DNA of 64,000 bases from Desulfuromonadales bacterium. Lineage in GTDB: Bacteria > Desulfobacterota > Desulfuromonadia > Geobacterales > Pseudopelobacteraceae. The notes beneath the pieces were generated by a model. The model was not told the origin of the DNA and made no database searches. It saw nothing but the letters and a program-made list of their open reading frames with translations. Shown here in pieces: positions 41,122-49,219 of the stretch (positions are counted from its first letter, which is position 1; every line of letters begins with the position of its first letter). Both the position numbers and the translations under genes were made by a program. Location of the stretch: assembly GCA_013349405.1 (NCBI GenBank), contig DUZS01000014.1:18790-82789 (forward strand), written 5' to 3'.

Positions 41122-44100
41122 TCACCCCCTCAACTTTCTGACAACCACGTAGCTATCCCGGTTAACTCCGGTCGGCCCCCAGTAGTTGAAGTAGTAACTG
41201 AATTGTGCATACCCTCCGAGCATCAGAGTCGGTTTCAGGCGGATTCGTGACAGGCTGTTGTGCACACCGCCACGTTTGCCGCTCTTCCTGGACTTTTTGA
41301 CGTTCAGTGTCCGCTCCGGGGCGTGATACATGACCGCTGCACCACGGGGAATGCGTGACGAAACACAGGCTCGGCTGGTGACGACGCCATTGGCGTTAAA
41401 GACCTCAATTGCCTCATTATCTTCGATCCCGGCGCTGGCCGCATCCTCATGGTTGAGCCAGACGACCGGACCGCCCCGCGAAAGGGTGAGCATCCGCAGG
41501 TTGTCGGTGTAGGTGGAGTGAATGCCCCACTTGCCGTGCGGAGTCAAAAAGTTCAGGATCAGGCCGGTTTCACCCTCGGTTTCATCCAGGAGCGCCGGGT
41601 TGAGTTTGGCTTTGAAGGTCGGTAACCCTTCGTTGAACTCGCCGTAATAGGGATGGTCGAGGTAGAGGGACTGCCGTCCGGTGAGAGTCCGCCAGGGCAC
41701 ACCATGCTCAACGTTCAGAGTGTATGGCGAGTAGGGGCGATTCTCGTTGACCAGACCGCTCCAGACAGGGGTGCTGATAAAACGCTGCGGTTTCTGGGTG
41801 ATATCTTCCCAGCTGATACGGAAGTCGCGGTTACCTGCCGAAATCTGGCTGAGCGGCTTGCCGACGCGCTTCTCCAGATTCTGATAGGCGCGGTGTGCCA
41901 GTTCGCCATTGGTCTCCGGGGCAAAAGCCATCAGCACGTCGGCCACGATACGCGCGTCCTCCAGGTCGATGCAGGTTTTGCCTCCCCATGAACGGGTCGG
42001 CATCTCTGTGAGGAGTTTTTCGTGAACGTCTTCCGCTTCAAAATTCACCCCGTGAGCATGGAGGTGGCCGATATGCGGGCCGAGCGACATGAAACGGTTG
42101 AAGAGGTTGATGTAGTCACGCTCAACAATAGGGAGGTTCGGCATGGTCTTGCCCGGAATAGCCTCACACTCGCCCAGCTTCCAGTCCTTGACACTCCGCT
42201 GGGCGATTTCGCCCGGTGTGTCGTGGAGCAGCGGCGCGGCAATGATGTCCTTGAACGGCACAGGAAAGTGCTTTGGAGCCAACTGACTGACCTTTTCTGC
42301 AATACCCGCGAAAATTTTCCAGTCTGATTTGGATTCCCAGGCGGGATCGACGGCGGCGTCCATGCAGTTGACAAATGAATGCATGTCGGTGGTATTCAAG
42401 TCCGATTTTTCGTACCAGGTCGCGGCCGGCAGAACGATATCGGAGTAGAGGGTCGAAGTATCCATCCGGAAGTTCAGGTCAACCACCAGATCCATTTTGC
42501 CGGTCGGGGCTTTTTCGTGCCAGACGATATCCTTGACCTGCCCCTTGGCTGCCTCGTGGGCGGTAAAGCTGCTGTTGGGAGCGCCGATAACATGCTTGAG
42601 GAAAAATTCGTGCCCCTTGGCGCTGGAAGAGATGGCATTACCGCGCCAGATGAACCAGACCTTGGGGGAGTTTCCCTCACCGTCCGGATCCTCGATCGCG
42701 AAACGGGTCTCGCCGCTCTTGAGGCGCTTGATCAGCCAGGCACGGATCTCGTCGTCGGTCGTGGCGCCGGCCGCAGTGGCCTGCTCGATCAGGCGGATCG
42801 GGCTCTCGTTGAAATGGGGGGAGAAGGGGAGCCAACCGAGCCGAACCGCCTTGGCGTTGAAGTCGGCGGTATGCATCGGCATATTCTCGCCGGTCTCCGG
42901 CTTGAAATAGTCGACAAAATTGCGGTCATAACGCCACTGGTCGGAGTGCATATACCAGAAGCTCGGCGTATTCTGCAGCCGTGACGCCTTGGTCCAGTCC
43001 TGGGCCATCGCGATGGTGGTCCAGGGGGCCAGCGGGACAACCTTCTCCTGGCCGACATAATGGCCGAGTCCGCCGCCGTTCCTGCCGACGCTGCCGGTCA
43101 GAATGAGGGCGGTGATGGCAGCGCGGTAGATCAGGTCGTTGTGGTACCAGTGATTGATACCGGCGCCGACGATGATCATGTTGCGACCGCTGCTCTGCTC
43201 GCCGTTCAGCGCCCATTCACGGGCCATCGTGATCAGTGTGTCGGCTGCTATGCCGGTATATTTCTCCTGCCAGGCCGGGGTAAACGGTTTATCATCCTGA
43301 TAGTTTTTTGGATAATCTCCGTCAAGTCCCCGTGAAACGCCAAACTGGGCCATCATGAGATCGAACACAGTGGCGACGATCACTTCGCCATCCTTCGTCA
43401 TAACGCGGCGGATCGGGACATTCCTGACAACATCACCGTCAGCCTCAAAGGTAAAGCGGACCGCGCTGGTTTCCTGGCCGAAGAACGTCATGGCGCAGTC
43501 GATATCTTCGCCGTCCACAAGATCCACCATGTCGAGGTTCCAGTTCCCCTCCTGTTTGCTCCAGCGGGAACCGACGCTGCCGTGCGGAATGCGGACATTC
43601 CCGGCACTGTCGCCGACACACATGGTCCAGTCGGCATTCTCTACTTCACCGGCTCGTTCCAGTTCTGATGCCCGCAGGAATTCTCCCTGCCGCAGGGCAC
43701 CATCCTTCACGGACAGTTTGACCAGAAACGGCAGATCAGTGTACTTACGCACATAGTCGGTAAAGAAGGGGACCTCGCGATTGGCGTAGAACTCGGTCAG
43801 TATGACATGGTTGACCGCCATCCAGAAGGCGCCGTCATGACCCTGCTCGACCGGCATCCAGGCATCGGCGAACTTACAGGCCATGTTGTAATCCGGTGAC
43901 ATGACCACTACTTTGGTGCCACGGTAGCGGGCCTCGGTCATAAAGTGGGCATCCGGGGTGCGGGTCATCGGCACGTTGGAACCGCAGAGGACGATGTAGG
44001 AAGCGTTATACCAGTCAGCCGATTCATTAACGTCGGTCTGCTCACCCCAGACCTGCGGCGATGCCGGTGGCAGGTCGCAGTACCAGTCGTAGAAACTCAT

Positions 44101-44697
44101 GGCAACGCCGCCGAACAGCTGGAGAAAACGGGTGCCGGCCGCATAACTGATCATCGACATGGCCGGGATCGGAGAAAATCCGATTACCCGGTCAGGCCCA
44201 TGTTTTTTGGCCGTGTAGAGTGAGGATGCGGCGATCAGCTCATTCGCCTCATCCCACGAAGAGCGCCGGAACCCGCCCATGCCTCGCTTGCTGACATAAC
44301 TCTCGCGTGACTCGGGGTTCTCGACGATACTCTTCCACGCCGTGACCGGATCGTCATGAACTGCGCGGGCCTGGCGCCAGAGATCGATCAACGCGCCGCG
44401 CATATACGGGTGTTTGACCCGCAACGGGGAGTAGAGGTACCAGGAAAAACTGATTCCGCGCGGGCATCCGCGTGGCTCGTGGTTGGGGAGGTCGCCGTTG
44501 AACTGTGGATAGTCATTGGCCTGCAGTTCCCAGCCGACAATGCCGTCTTTTACATGTACCATCCAGCTGCAGGCACCGGTACAGTTGACCCCGTGGGCGC
44601 TGCGTACCACTTTGTCGTACTGCCACCGGTTCCGGTAAAACTCCTCCCACCCCCGGTCGCATGGGCTATGGTCATCCTTGATCCGTTCGTTCGACAT
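41122..44697 (-). CDS. narG: Respiratory nitrate reductase alpha subunit (Mo-bisMGD)
   Basis: A 1191-residue catalytic subunit that reduces nitrate to nitrite. The N-terminus matches E. coli NarG (WQYDKVVRSAHGVNCTGACS), giving the His/Cys ligands of the FS0 cluster, followed by LPNHEPRGCPRGISFSWYLY. The region around QTDVNESADWYNASYI contains the conserved Asp segment that binds Mo. No true twin-arginine signal is seen, so the active site faces the cytoplasm and nitrate must be imported, in line with the narK genes. Its ATG overlaps the stop of the diheme cytochrome gene by one base. Confidence 0.95.
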   Translation of the reverse strand: MSNERIKDDHSPCDRGWEEFYRNRWQYDKVVRSAHGVNCTGACSWMVHVKDGIVGWELQANDYPQFNGDLPNHEPRGCPRGISFSWYLYSPLRVKHPYMRGALIDLWRQARAVHDDPVTAWKSIVENPESRESYVSKRGMGGFRRSSWDEANELIAASSLYTAKKHGPDRVIGFSPIPAMSMISYAAGTRFLQLFGGVAMSFYDWYCDLPPASPQVWGEQTDVNESADWYNASYIVLCGSNVPMTRTPDAHFMTEARYRGTKVVVMSPDYNMACKFADAWMPVEQGHDGAFWMAVNHVILTEFYANREVPFFTDYVRKYTDLPFLVKLSVKDGALRQGEFLRASELERAGEVENADWTMCVGDSAGNVRIPHGSVGSRWSKQEGNWNLDMVDLVDGEDIDCAMTFFGQETSAVRFTFEADGDVVRNVPIRRVMTKDGEVIVATVFDLMMAQFGVSRGLDGDYPKNYQDDKPFTPAWQEKYTGIAADTLITMAREWALNGEQSSGRNMIIVGAGINHWYHNDLIYRAAITALILTGSVGRNGGGLGHYVGQEKVVPLAPWTTIAMAQDWTKASRLQNTPSFWYMHSDQWRYDRNFVDYFKPETGENMPMHTADFNAKAVRLGWLPFSPHFNESPIRLIEQATAAGATTDDEIRAWLIKRLKSGETRFAIEDPDGEGNSPKVWFIWRGNAISSSAKGHEFFLKHVIGAPNSSFTAHEAAKGQVKDIVWHEKAPTGKMDLVVDLNFRMDTSTLYSDIVLPAATWYEKSDLNTTDMHSFVNCMDAAVDPAWESKSDWKIFAGIAEKVSQLAPKHFPVPFKDIIAAPLLHDTPGEIAQRSVKDWKLGECEAIPGKTMPNLPIVERDYINLFNRFMSLGPHIGHLHAHGVNFEAEDVHEKLLTEMPTRSWGGKTCIDLEDARIVADVLMAFAPETNGELAHRAYQNLEKRVGKPLSQISAGNRDFRISWEDITQKPQRFISTPVWSGLVNENRPYSPYTLNVEHGVPWRTLTGRQSLYLDHPYYGEFNEGLPTFKAKLNPALLDETEGETGLILNFLTPHGKWGIHSTYTDNLRMLTLSRGGPVVWLNHEDAASAGIEDNEAIEVFNANGVVTSRACVSSRIPRGAAVMYHAPERTLNVKKSRKSGKRGGVHNSLSRIRLKPTLMLGGYAQFSYYFNYWGPTGVNRDSYVVVRKLRG

Positions 44698-45506
44698 TAT
44701 CTGATCCTCCTTTTGTAGAGAGTCAATCCAAGTAATAACAGGACAAACAGACCGCCGCCCATCACGGAAAACGGCACTGGACAGCCGCCACCCCCCTTTT
44801 GGGTAGCGGAATCCTTAAACAGAGCCATTAGTGCAGCGATCTCTTCGTCGGTCAGTGGTCGGTCGGCATAGATTTTCTTCATGGTCGGAAATTTGAGCGC
44901 TTTGAGCGCGCCTTTCATTCCGGTATCGCCCATCTTCTGGTAGGATTTGCTCAGATCTGCAATGGAGAGGTTACCGCCGTCAATGCCCGGATAGGTAATG
45001 GAGTGACAGGAGAGGCAGGGTGCGCCGCCTTTCGTCAGGCGTATGCTCCCGGTGAAGAGTGCCTTGCCCTGGGCGATCAACTCCGGGGTTACGACCGTTT
45101 CAACTTTTTCTGATGGCGGCGCAGGAGTTGACGAAGCGGCAACAGCACCACTATCGGCAGCACCGGCAGCAGCGAGATAGGCCATAATTTTTCGGGTATC
45201 GTCATGGCCGATACCCAGATTCGGCATCTCGTAACCGTATTTTTTCACCAGTTCGGCCTGGGTCGGGTCTTTGCTCGCCGTCAGCTTGTTCGGTTCACTT
45301 ATAACCGATTCGAGCCACTCATGAGGTCGTTTTGCGACCACTCCTTTCAGGTCGGGGCCACCACCATCTCCGCCTCCTATGGTGTGGCACCCGGCGCACT
45401 GTTTGTCGAACAGATCTTTTCCCTGATCTGCCAGGACAGGAAGTGCGGTTGAGAACAGAACCAGCAGCGAGGTTAAACAATTCAGGAGCCTACATGAATG
45501 TGCCAT
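44697..45506 (-). CDS. Diheme cytochrome c of the nar operon (NarC-like)
   Basis: A 269-residue exported cytochrome. A signal peptide (about 1-27) is followed by two cytochrome c domains with CAGCH (about residue 37) and CLSCH (about 170) and Met ligands such as GYEMPNLG. Residues 245-265 are a C-terminal membrane helix, giving a membrane-anchored periplasmic carrier. It may link quinol or periplasmic electron flow to NarI or to the nitrite reductase. AAGGAG before ATG 45506 sets the start (frame open from 45542). It is the first gene of the operon, 181 bases downstream of a palindromic regulator site. Confidence 0.85.
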   Translation of the reverse strand: MAHSCRLLNCLTSLLVLFSTALPVLADQGKDLFDKQCAGCHTIGGGDGGGPDLKGVVAKRPHEWLESVISEPNKLTASKDPTQAELVKKYGYEMPNLGIGHDDTRKIMAYLAAAGAADSGAVAASSTPAPPSEKVETVVTPELIAQGKALFTGSIRLTKGGAPCLSCHSITYPGIDGGNLSIADLSKSYQKMGDTGMKGALKALKFPTMKKIYADRPLTDEEIAALMALFKDSATQKGGGGCPVPFSVMGGGLFVLLLLGLTLYKRRIR

Positions 45507-45686
45507 ACGGTCTTCTCCTTCCGTGATTTGGAAATGAGGCATTGTTTTATATGGGATTACGTTCTCTGTTTTGGTTTATTACGCACTCCGGATTATAAAG
45601 GTGCTTGTGTTGTCAGAATGCGCCTGCCTCAAAAAGTCATACAAATTATGCGTAATCATTTATCACGCCTGCTGGTATAAATAACT

Positions 45687-45700
45687 TTGACCCAAGTCAA
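45687..45700. promoter_or_regulatory. FNR/HcpR/Dnr-type palindromic operator upstream of the nar operon
   Basis: TTGACCCAAGTCAA is a perfect inverted repeat TTGAC-N4-GTCAA, the pattern bound by CRP/FNR-family regulators such as HcpR and Dnr. It lies in the divergent region between the diheme cytochrome gene and the riboswitch leader and could act in either direction. Confidence 0.65.
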
Positions 45701-45786
45701 AAACGGTGTTTTTTCCTTGACTTTGTTTTTATAAAAAAGTAAACAACACTCAAAGCATAAAGAAATGCTTACAGTGTTGATAATGA

Positions 45787-45854
45787 AAATACTAAACTAT
45801 CCGTAAGGATAGGACGGAAAGCCCATAGGGTCTCCTTGAGACAGCCGGGTCGCC
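45787..45854 (+). ncRNA. GEMM-I-like riboswitch aptamer, first of a tandem pair
   Basis: The segment has the GEMM-I skeleton: ACTAAAC, a stem closed by a GTAA tetraloop (CTATCC-GTAA-GGATAG), GGACGGAAAGCC, a second stem GGGTCTC/GAGAC and the 3' block GCCGGGTCGCC. In the usual c-di-GMP consensus (recalled) the corresponding pieces are GGCAAAC and GACGCAAAGCC, so two ligand-site neighbouring positions differ here. The ligand is therefore open: c-di-GMP, cyclic AMP-GMP or another variant. The 3' block also forms the left arm of the terminator that follows, which suggests that ligand binding prevents termination. Confidence 0.65.
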
Positions 45855-45889
45855 AAAATATCTCCAGATATTCGCGATTCGGCTTTTTT
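45844..45889 (+). terminator. Intrinsic terminator of the first riboswitch unit
   Basis: GCCGGGTCGC and the downstream GCGATTCGGC form a stem, extended by ATATCT/AGATAT, and TTTTTT follows at 45884-45889. It shares its left arm with the aptamer. Confidence 0.75.
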
Positions 45890-45927
45890 GTTGCCAGAGC
45901 GGTACATACAGGTAGTGGTAGACGATA

Positions 45928-45993
45928 ATACTAAACCATCCGTGAGGATGGGGCGGAAAACCTATAGGGTCTCCAGAAGACAGCCGGGTTGCC
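45928..45993 (+). ncRNA. GEMM-I-like riboswitch aptamer, second of a tandem pair
   Basis: It has the same design as the first copy: ACTAAAC, CCATCC-GTGA-GGATGG stem with a GNRA tetraloop, GGGCGGAAAACC, GGGTCTCC/AGAC and GCCGGGTTGCC. It keeps the same two deviations from the common GEMM-I core, so the pair probably shares ligand specificity. It has a mutated G-to-A in the AAAGCC segment. The stem changes relative to copy one are compensatory (TATCC/GGATA versus CATCC/GGATG), which supports the structure. Confidence 0.65.
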
Positions 45994-46028
45994 GAAATAT
46001 TACTATATTTCAGCGACCCGGCTTTTTT
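45983..46028 (+). terminator. Intrinsic terminator of the second riboswitch unit
   Basis: GCCGGGTTGCCGAAATAT can pair with ATATTTCAGCGACCCGGC, followed by TTTTTT at 46023-46028. It is the same arrangement as in the first unit, so two complete aptamer-terminator modules stand in series before the lipoprotein gene. Confidence 0.8.
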
Positions 46029-46182
46029 GTGGATCGGGCACGTTGGTACAGAAAAATAAGGGGGTGATACGTCGAGTTGATTTCAGAATGCAGACAGCCC
46101 GAATTATGGATTTGAACTGAAGGAGAATTGTCTTCTCTTAAGTATGAACAGTAACAAAATAGCGTAGGAAAAAGGAGCGAAC

Positions 46183-46887
46183 ATGCGGAAAAACAGCAGT
46201 CTGTTTTGTCTATTGATAGCAGGGGTCAGTTTTCTTCTCTCAGGTTGTGTTGTTGGCAACGGGTCGGGAGTTGAAAGTATTATAACCGGCGAAGCCACTA
46301 TGGGCCACCCTTTGGCCGGCATGGTGACAATCAGGGATTCATCCGTTCCGAGCAGGCAAATTATTGCCACTACCCGCGCAGATGGTGGCTATTCCATTGA
46401 TGTTTCCGGATTGAAGGCGCCATTTACCATAGAAGCAACCGGCCTTTCCGGTGGTATAAGCCATACACTGCATACCGTGGTAAATGGAACGGGAGTCGTT
46501 AATATTAACCCGTTAACAGAAGTAGCTGTATCTGGTGCAGCCGAAGGAGATACAGCAGAGACGGTTTTTAACAGTTTTGAGCAGGAAAAGCTTAAAAAAG
46601 TGGGCGATAGTATGCCAAAAATCTTTGCCGCTCTCGGGTCAAACCTCAAGCCGCTTTTCAACGGCTTCGGTATTACCTTTGACGAGAGTACCGGGCTTCT
46701 CAATGCCAGCAATGAATCTCTTCAGGCCTTGTTTACATCAGTCGGATTCATTCATTCCAACGGTACCCTTATAGTTGTGAATAAAACCACCAGTTCGGTG
46801 ATTTTTTCCTGCAGGATCAATGATATCAACGGCGGTAAATTTACTGCTGCCAATATGCCGCCGATCCCCAAAATCCCTGCTGCTTAA
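46183..46887 (+). CDS. Lipoprotein under tandem riboswitch control
   Basis: A 234-residue protein with a lipoprotein signal (MRKNSSLFCLLIAGVSFLLS, then GCVVGNGSG; lipobox LLSGC, Cys near 22). Residues about 35-85 resemble a carboxypeptidase regulatory-like or DUF4382-type beta sandwich (GHPLAGMVTIRDSS, TRADGGYSIDVSGL). The rest has no family I recognise. AAAGGAGC lies 5 bases before the ATG. The gene begins 154 bases after two consecutive GEMM-like riboswitch/terminator units on the same strand, so its expression should depend on a cyclic dinucleotide. A surface or periplasmic adhesion-type role would fit but is not shown. Confidence 0.78.
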   Translation: MRKNSSLFCLLIAGVSFLLSGCVVGNGSGVESIITGEATMGHPLAGMVTIRDSSVPSRQIIATTRADGGYSIDVSGLKAPFTIEATGLSGGISHTLHTVVNGTGVVNINPLTEVAVSGAAEGDTAETVFNSFEQEKLKKVGDSMPKIFAALGSNLKPLFNGFGITFDESTGLLNASNESLQALFTSVGFIHSNGTLIVVNKTTSSVIFSCRINDINGGKFTAANMPPIPKIPAA

Positions 46888-46972
46888 CTTTGACAGGAAG
46901 GATCTTAGTTAACGGTTATTCAAACTGGGGGATTGAATATTTGAGCTGCTGATTTGCCAGTACATTCCCAAG

Positions 46973-47002
46973 CCCTGTGGGCGGTCACGACTGTCCACAG
47001 GG
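46973..47002. terminator. Hairpin between convergent genes
   Basis: CCCTGTGG (46973-46980) and CCACAGGG (46995-47002) form a perfect 8-base stem 86 bases after the lipoprotein gene and about 105 bases beyond the hemerythrin stop on the other strand. No T-run follows, so termination is uncertain. Confidence 0.3.
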
Positions 47003-47107
47003 GATACTCAAAATTACCACCACCGCCAGAGAGAAAGTATCAGAATAATAGTGCAGAAAATTGCACGATTCATGTGTGCCATGAAGAAAAACAACGGCAA
47101 CAGAGTG

Positions 47108-47656
47108 TTACTGCAGCTCGTATGTTTCAATAAGTTTCGTGTAATGTTTAATAAAACCTGCATCGGCTTGGGTCTCAGCACGATGATATCCATTCACAAT
47201 TTCCGCGCGCATGGCTTCGGGAATAACTCGTTCAGCGAGCGGATAGAGTATGTCATCCTCTTTGGCGATGTGCTCCCGGAGAAGCGCAGCATAGGCCAGG
47301 GCATTTTCGGCAATGACACACTCTTGCCCAGAAAGGCCGTCCAACGTTTTTTGAACGGCTGACTCCATGGCCAACACATACGCTCGCCCCTGATCGTGTT
47401 CCATAAGCATGGCAGCAACCGGGCTGTTCTCTCGTGGCATACCGTTCGTGACCAGGGCCGAGAAAAGGATATCCTCCTCTTTTGCATGATGAAACCGGTC
47501 GGCAAAATTGCGGATAAAATCAACACCATCGAGATAAAACTGCCAGTTGGTATAGTCACCGGCAGCCGTACGGGGAGCATTTCTCTCCAGCAGTGCAATC
47601 ATCCGCAGAATCAGGCGGTGTTCAGCTACCAATGCCTGGGTAATATCTGTTTTCAT
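47108..47656 (-). CDS. Hemerythrin HHE-domain protein
   Basis: A 182-residue four-helix hemerythrin-like protein. Putative iron ligands appear as EHRLILRMI (residue 12), RFHHAKEEDILF (about 55), MEHDQGRAY (about 86) and REHIAKEDDILYP (about 127), the H-HxxxE-H-HxxxD/E order of the family. Such proteins bind oxygen or NO or act in iron-centre repair (YtfE-like). It is the third gene of a minus-strand operon with a DUF1858 protein and an Fe-S protein, and its start overlaps the preceding gene by one base. The operon has a palindromic HcpR/Dnr-like site in front, so a role against nitric oxide is likely. Confidence 0.87.
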   Translation of the reverse strand: MKTDITQALVAEHRLILRMIALLERNAPRTAAGDYTNWQFYLDGVDFIRNFADRFHHAKEEDILFSALVTNGMPRENSPVAAMLMEHDQGRAYVLAMESAVQKTLDGLSGQECVIAENALAYAALLREHIAKEDDILYPLAERVIPEAMRAEIVNGYHRAETQADAGFIKHYTKLIETYELQ

Positions 47657-48111
47657 CAGCTTCTCCTGTTACCATCGATGCCAACAATCACGGTTTCCAG
47701 CGGGATGTCTCTGCCGCTTTTCTGGATCGCTTCTTTAACCATAATGTCTAATCCGCGACAGCAGGGAACTTCCATTATTGCCACGGTGACACGTGGTGTT
47801 TCGTTGGTTGAAAAAATTGTAGCCAGTTTGTCCACATAGCTGGAAGTGTCGTCCAGTTTTGGGCAGGCGATTGCCAGTGCCTTATCTTTCAACAGATCCT
47901 GATGCATGCTCCCCATGGCAAATGCCACACAGTCCGCGCACACAAGTATATCCGCATTCTTGAAGTACGGTGCGGAAGGCGGCACCAGGTGCAGTTGCAC
48001 CGGCCACTGCCTCAGCTCAGAAACAGCCTTTGTGGTGTTTACTTCTGAATTAGCCGGTCTTTCAATTACCTTTGCCATGCTGCCGGAGCAGCCACATCCC
48101 AAATTTCCCAT
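47656..48111 (-). CDS. Cys-rich redox protein associated with hybrid cluster proteins
   Basis: A 151-residue protein with N-terminal CGCSGS and two further Cys pairs, ILVCADCVAFAMGS near residue 56 and MEVPCCRGLDIM near 114. The phrase WPVQLHLVPPSAPYFKNADI is typical of a group of small Fe-S/ferredoxin-like proteins often encoded near hcp in anaerobes. Compared with those proteins, the classic ferredoxin C-x2-C-x2-C-x3-C motif is missing, so cofactor content is uncertain. It starts two bases after the DUF1858 gene and overlaps the hemerythrin gene by one base. GGGGAA precedes the ATG. Confidence 0.68.
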   Translation of the reverse strand: MGNLGCGCSGSMAKVIERPANSEVNTTKAVSELRQWPVQLHLVPPSAPYFKNADILVCADCVAFAMGSMHQDLLKDKALAIACPKLDDTSSYVDKLATIFSTNETPRVTVAIMEVPCCRGLDIMVKEAIQKSGRDIPLETVIVGIDGNRRS

Positions 48112-48113
48112 GA

Positions 48114-48335
48114 TTATTCCCCTTTTACTGATAATTGCTGGTTTATTTCCAGCTCGATTTTTGCTTCATCTTCTTTAGACAAGCCATGGATTGAAACCAC
48201 ATCCTTCAGAAGGCAGATGCCTACTTTGCACGCGGTGCAGCCTATGTCGTAGCGGGCAAGTATTTCACCTATCTCCGGGTAGGTCTGCATGACATCCTGT
48301 ATTGCTTTATCACCAAGTCCGTTTTTGAATTCCAT
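48114..48335 (-). CDS. DUF1858-type disulfide protein (hybrid-cluster-associated)
   Basis: A 73-residue protein of the DUF1858/TIGR03980 type: ELxxxP-like start (DVMQTYPEIGEILARYDIGC) and the redox pair CTACKVGICLL with three Cys. Such proteins occur beside hydroxylamine reductase genes. It is the first gene of the hemerythrin operon, and its start lies 59 bases downstream of the palindrome at 48394-48407. A redox or NO-linked role is inferred from that context. Confidence 0.8.
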   Translation of the reverse strand: MEFKNGLGDKAIQDVMQTYPEIGEILARYDIGCTACKVGICLLKDVVSIHGLSKEDEAKIELEINQQLSVKGE

Positions 48336-48393
48336 TACATGCTCCCTTCACTTTGTTGTGAATGAAGCTTAGCGCAATAATTGGCAGATTAGT

Positions 48394-48407
48394 TTGATGT
48401 GGGTCAA
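48394..48407. promoter_or_regulatory. HcpR/Dnr/FNR-type operator of the hemerythrin operon
   Basis: TTGATGTGGGTCAA fits TTGAC/T-N4-GTCAA with one asymmetric base. It lies 59 bases before the DUF1858 start, a normal activator or repressor distance. Confidence 0.6.
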
Positions 48408-48468
48408 TAAACTGGATTCATTTCTGGTGGAAGGAAACAAATGTGAGAATAGTAAATCTATTTATGAA

Positions 48469-49161
48469 CTACTGAGGGCGTAATTTCAGGATACTGACCA
48501 TTTCCTGCTGCATATTTTTCGTATCAATCTTTGCTGCTGACAGAAGTGCGCCCCACGTTTTAGCTCCGGACTTGACTTCAAGGTAGAACTGCTTTGCTGG
48601 TTGTTTCATCTTCGTAGCTATAACGGTGACGATAATCAATTCCTGATTGGTGGCACCAGCTTTCCGCAAGCTGTCCAAATCCCACTCACCGAGCAATTGG
48701 TTCTGGAAAAAGATCTCATCAACCACCGCTTTTGACAATTGGCTCGCTGATCCATCAGTGTTGAGTGCTCCTGAAAATCCTGATCCCAAAATTTTCGATG
48801 ATAGCCTCAGTGGAACAATTACATTCTTCCATGAATCGCTCTTCGACTTGGCTTGCAACAGGCTATTAGCTGATGATCCTGATTTCGAGGCGACCCAGTA
48901 GGCAATCCAAAGATCATCGGGAGAAGTGCCTTGTTGTTTCTTCATCACGATAGACTTCTTATCGGTATTGAATACGGTTGCAAAGAAGGAGTTTTGAGTT
49001 GTAGCCAAAAAATAGGGGTCAGCCGCTGCAGGACGAGTCGGTTCATAGGAGCGGTCAGTAAAACAATGACAAGTAATGGCAGGAATGGCGTGCGCCGATA
49101 TCGGGAACACTGACAGAATACTAAGAGAGAGAAGAAATATTTTGTTGGTGGCGATGCGCAT
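48469..49161 (-). CDS. Exported protein of unknown function
   Basis: A 230-residue protein with a signal peptide (residues 1-25, ending ISAHA). The mature start contains ITCHCFTDRSYEP with two Cys, and the rest is helical and polar, with SSKILGSGFSGALN and a final NMQQEMVSILKLR. I recognise no family; the CHCF-D phrase recurs in some exported Geobacter proteins as far as I recall. AAGAAGG precedes the ATG. It stands alone between the hemerythrin operon and the decarboxylase gene. Confidence 0.68.
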   Translation of the reverse strand: MRIATNKIFLLSLSILSVFPISAHAIPAITCHCFTDRSYEPTRPAAADPYFLATTQNSFFATVFNTDKKSIVMKKQQGTSPDDLWIAYWVASKSGSSANSLLQAKSKSDSWKNVIVPLRLSSKILGSGFSGALNTDGSASQLSKAVVDEIFFQNQLLGEWDLDSLRKAGATNQELIIVTVIATKMKQPAKQFYLEVKSGAKTWGALLSAAKIDTKNMQQEMVSILKLRPQ

Positions 49162-49219
49162 AAGAGCGACCTTCTTCGGGCAAATAATTTAATGCTGCCG
49201 GGCCGAGTGCCGCCAATTG

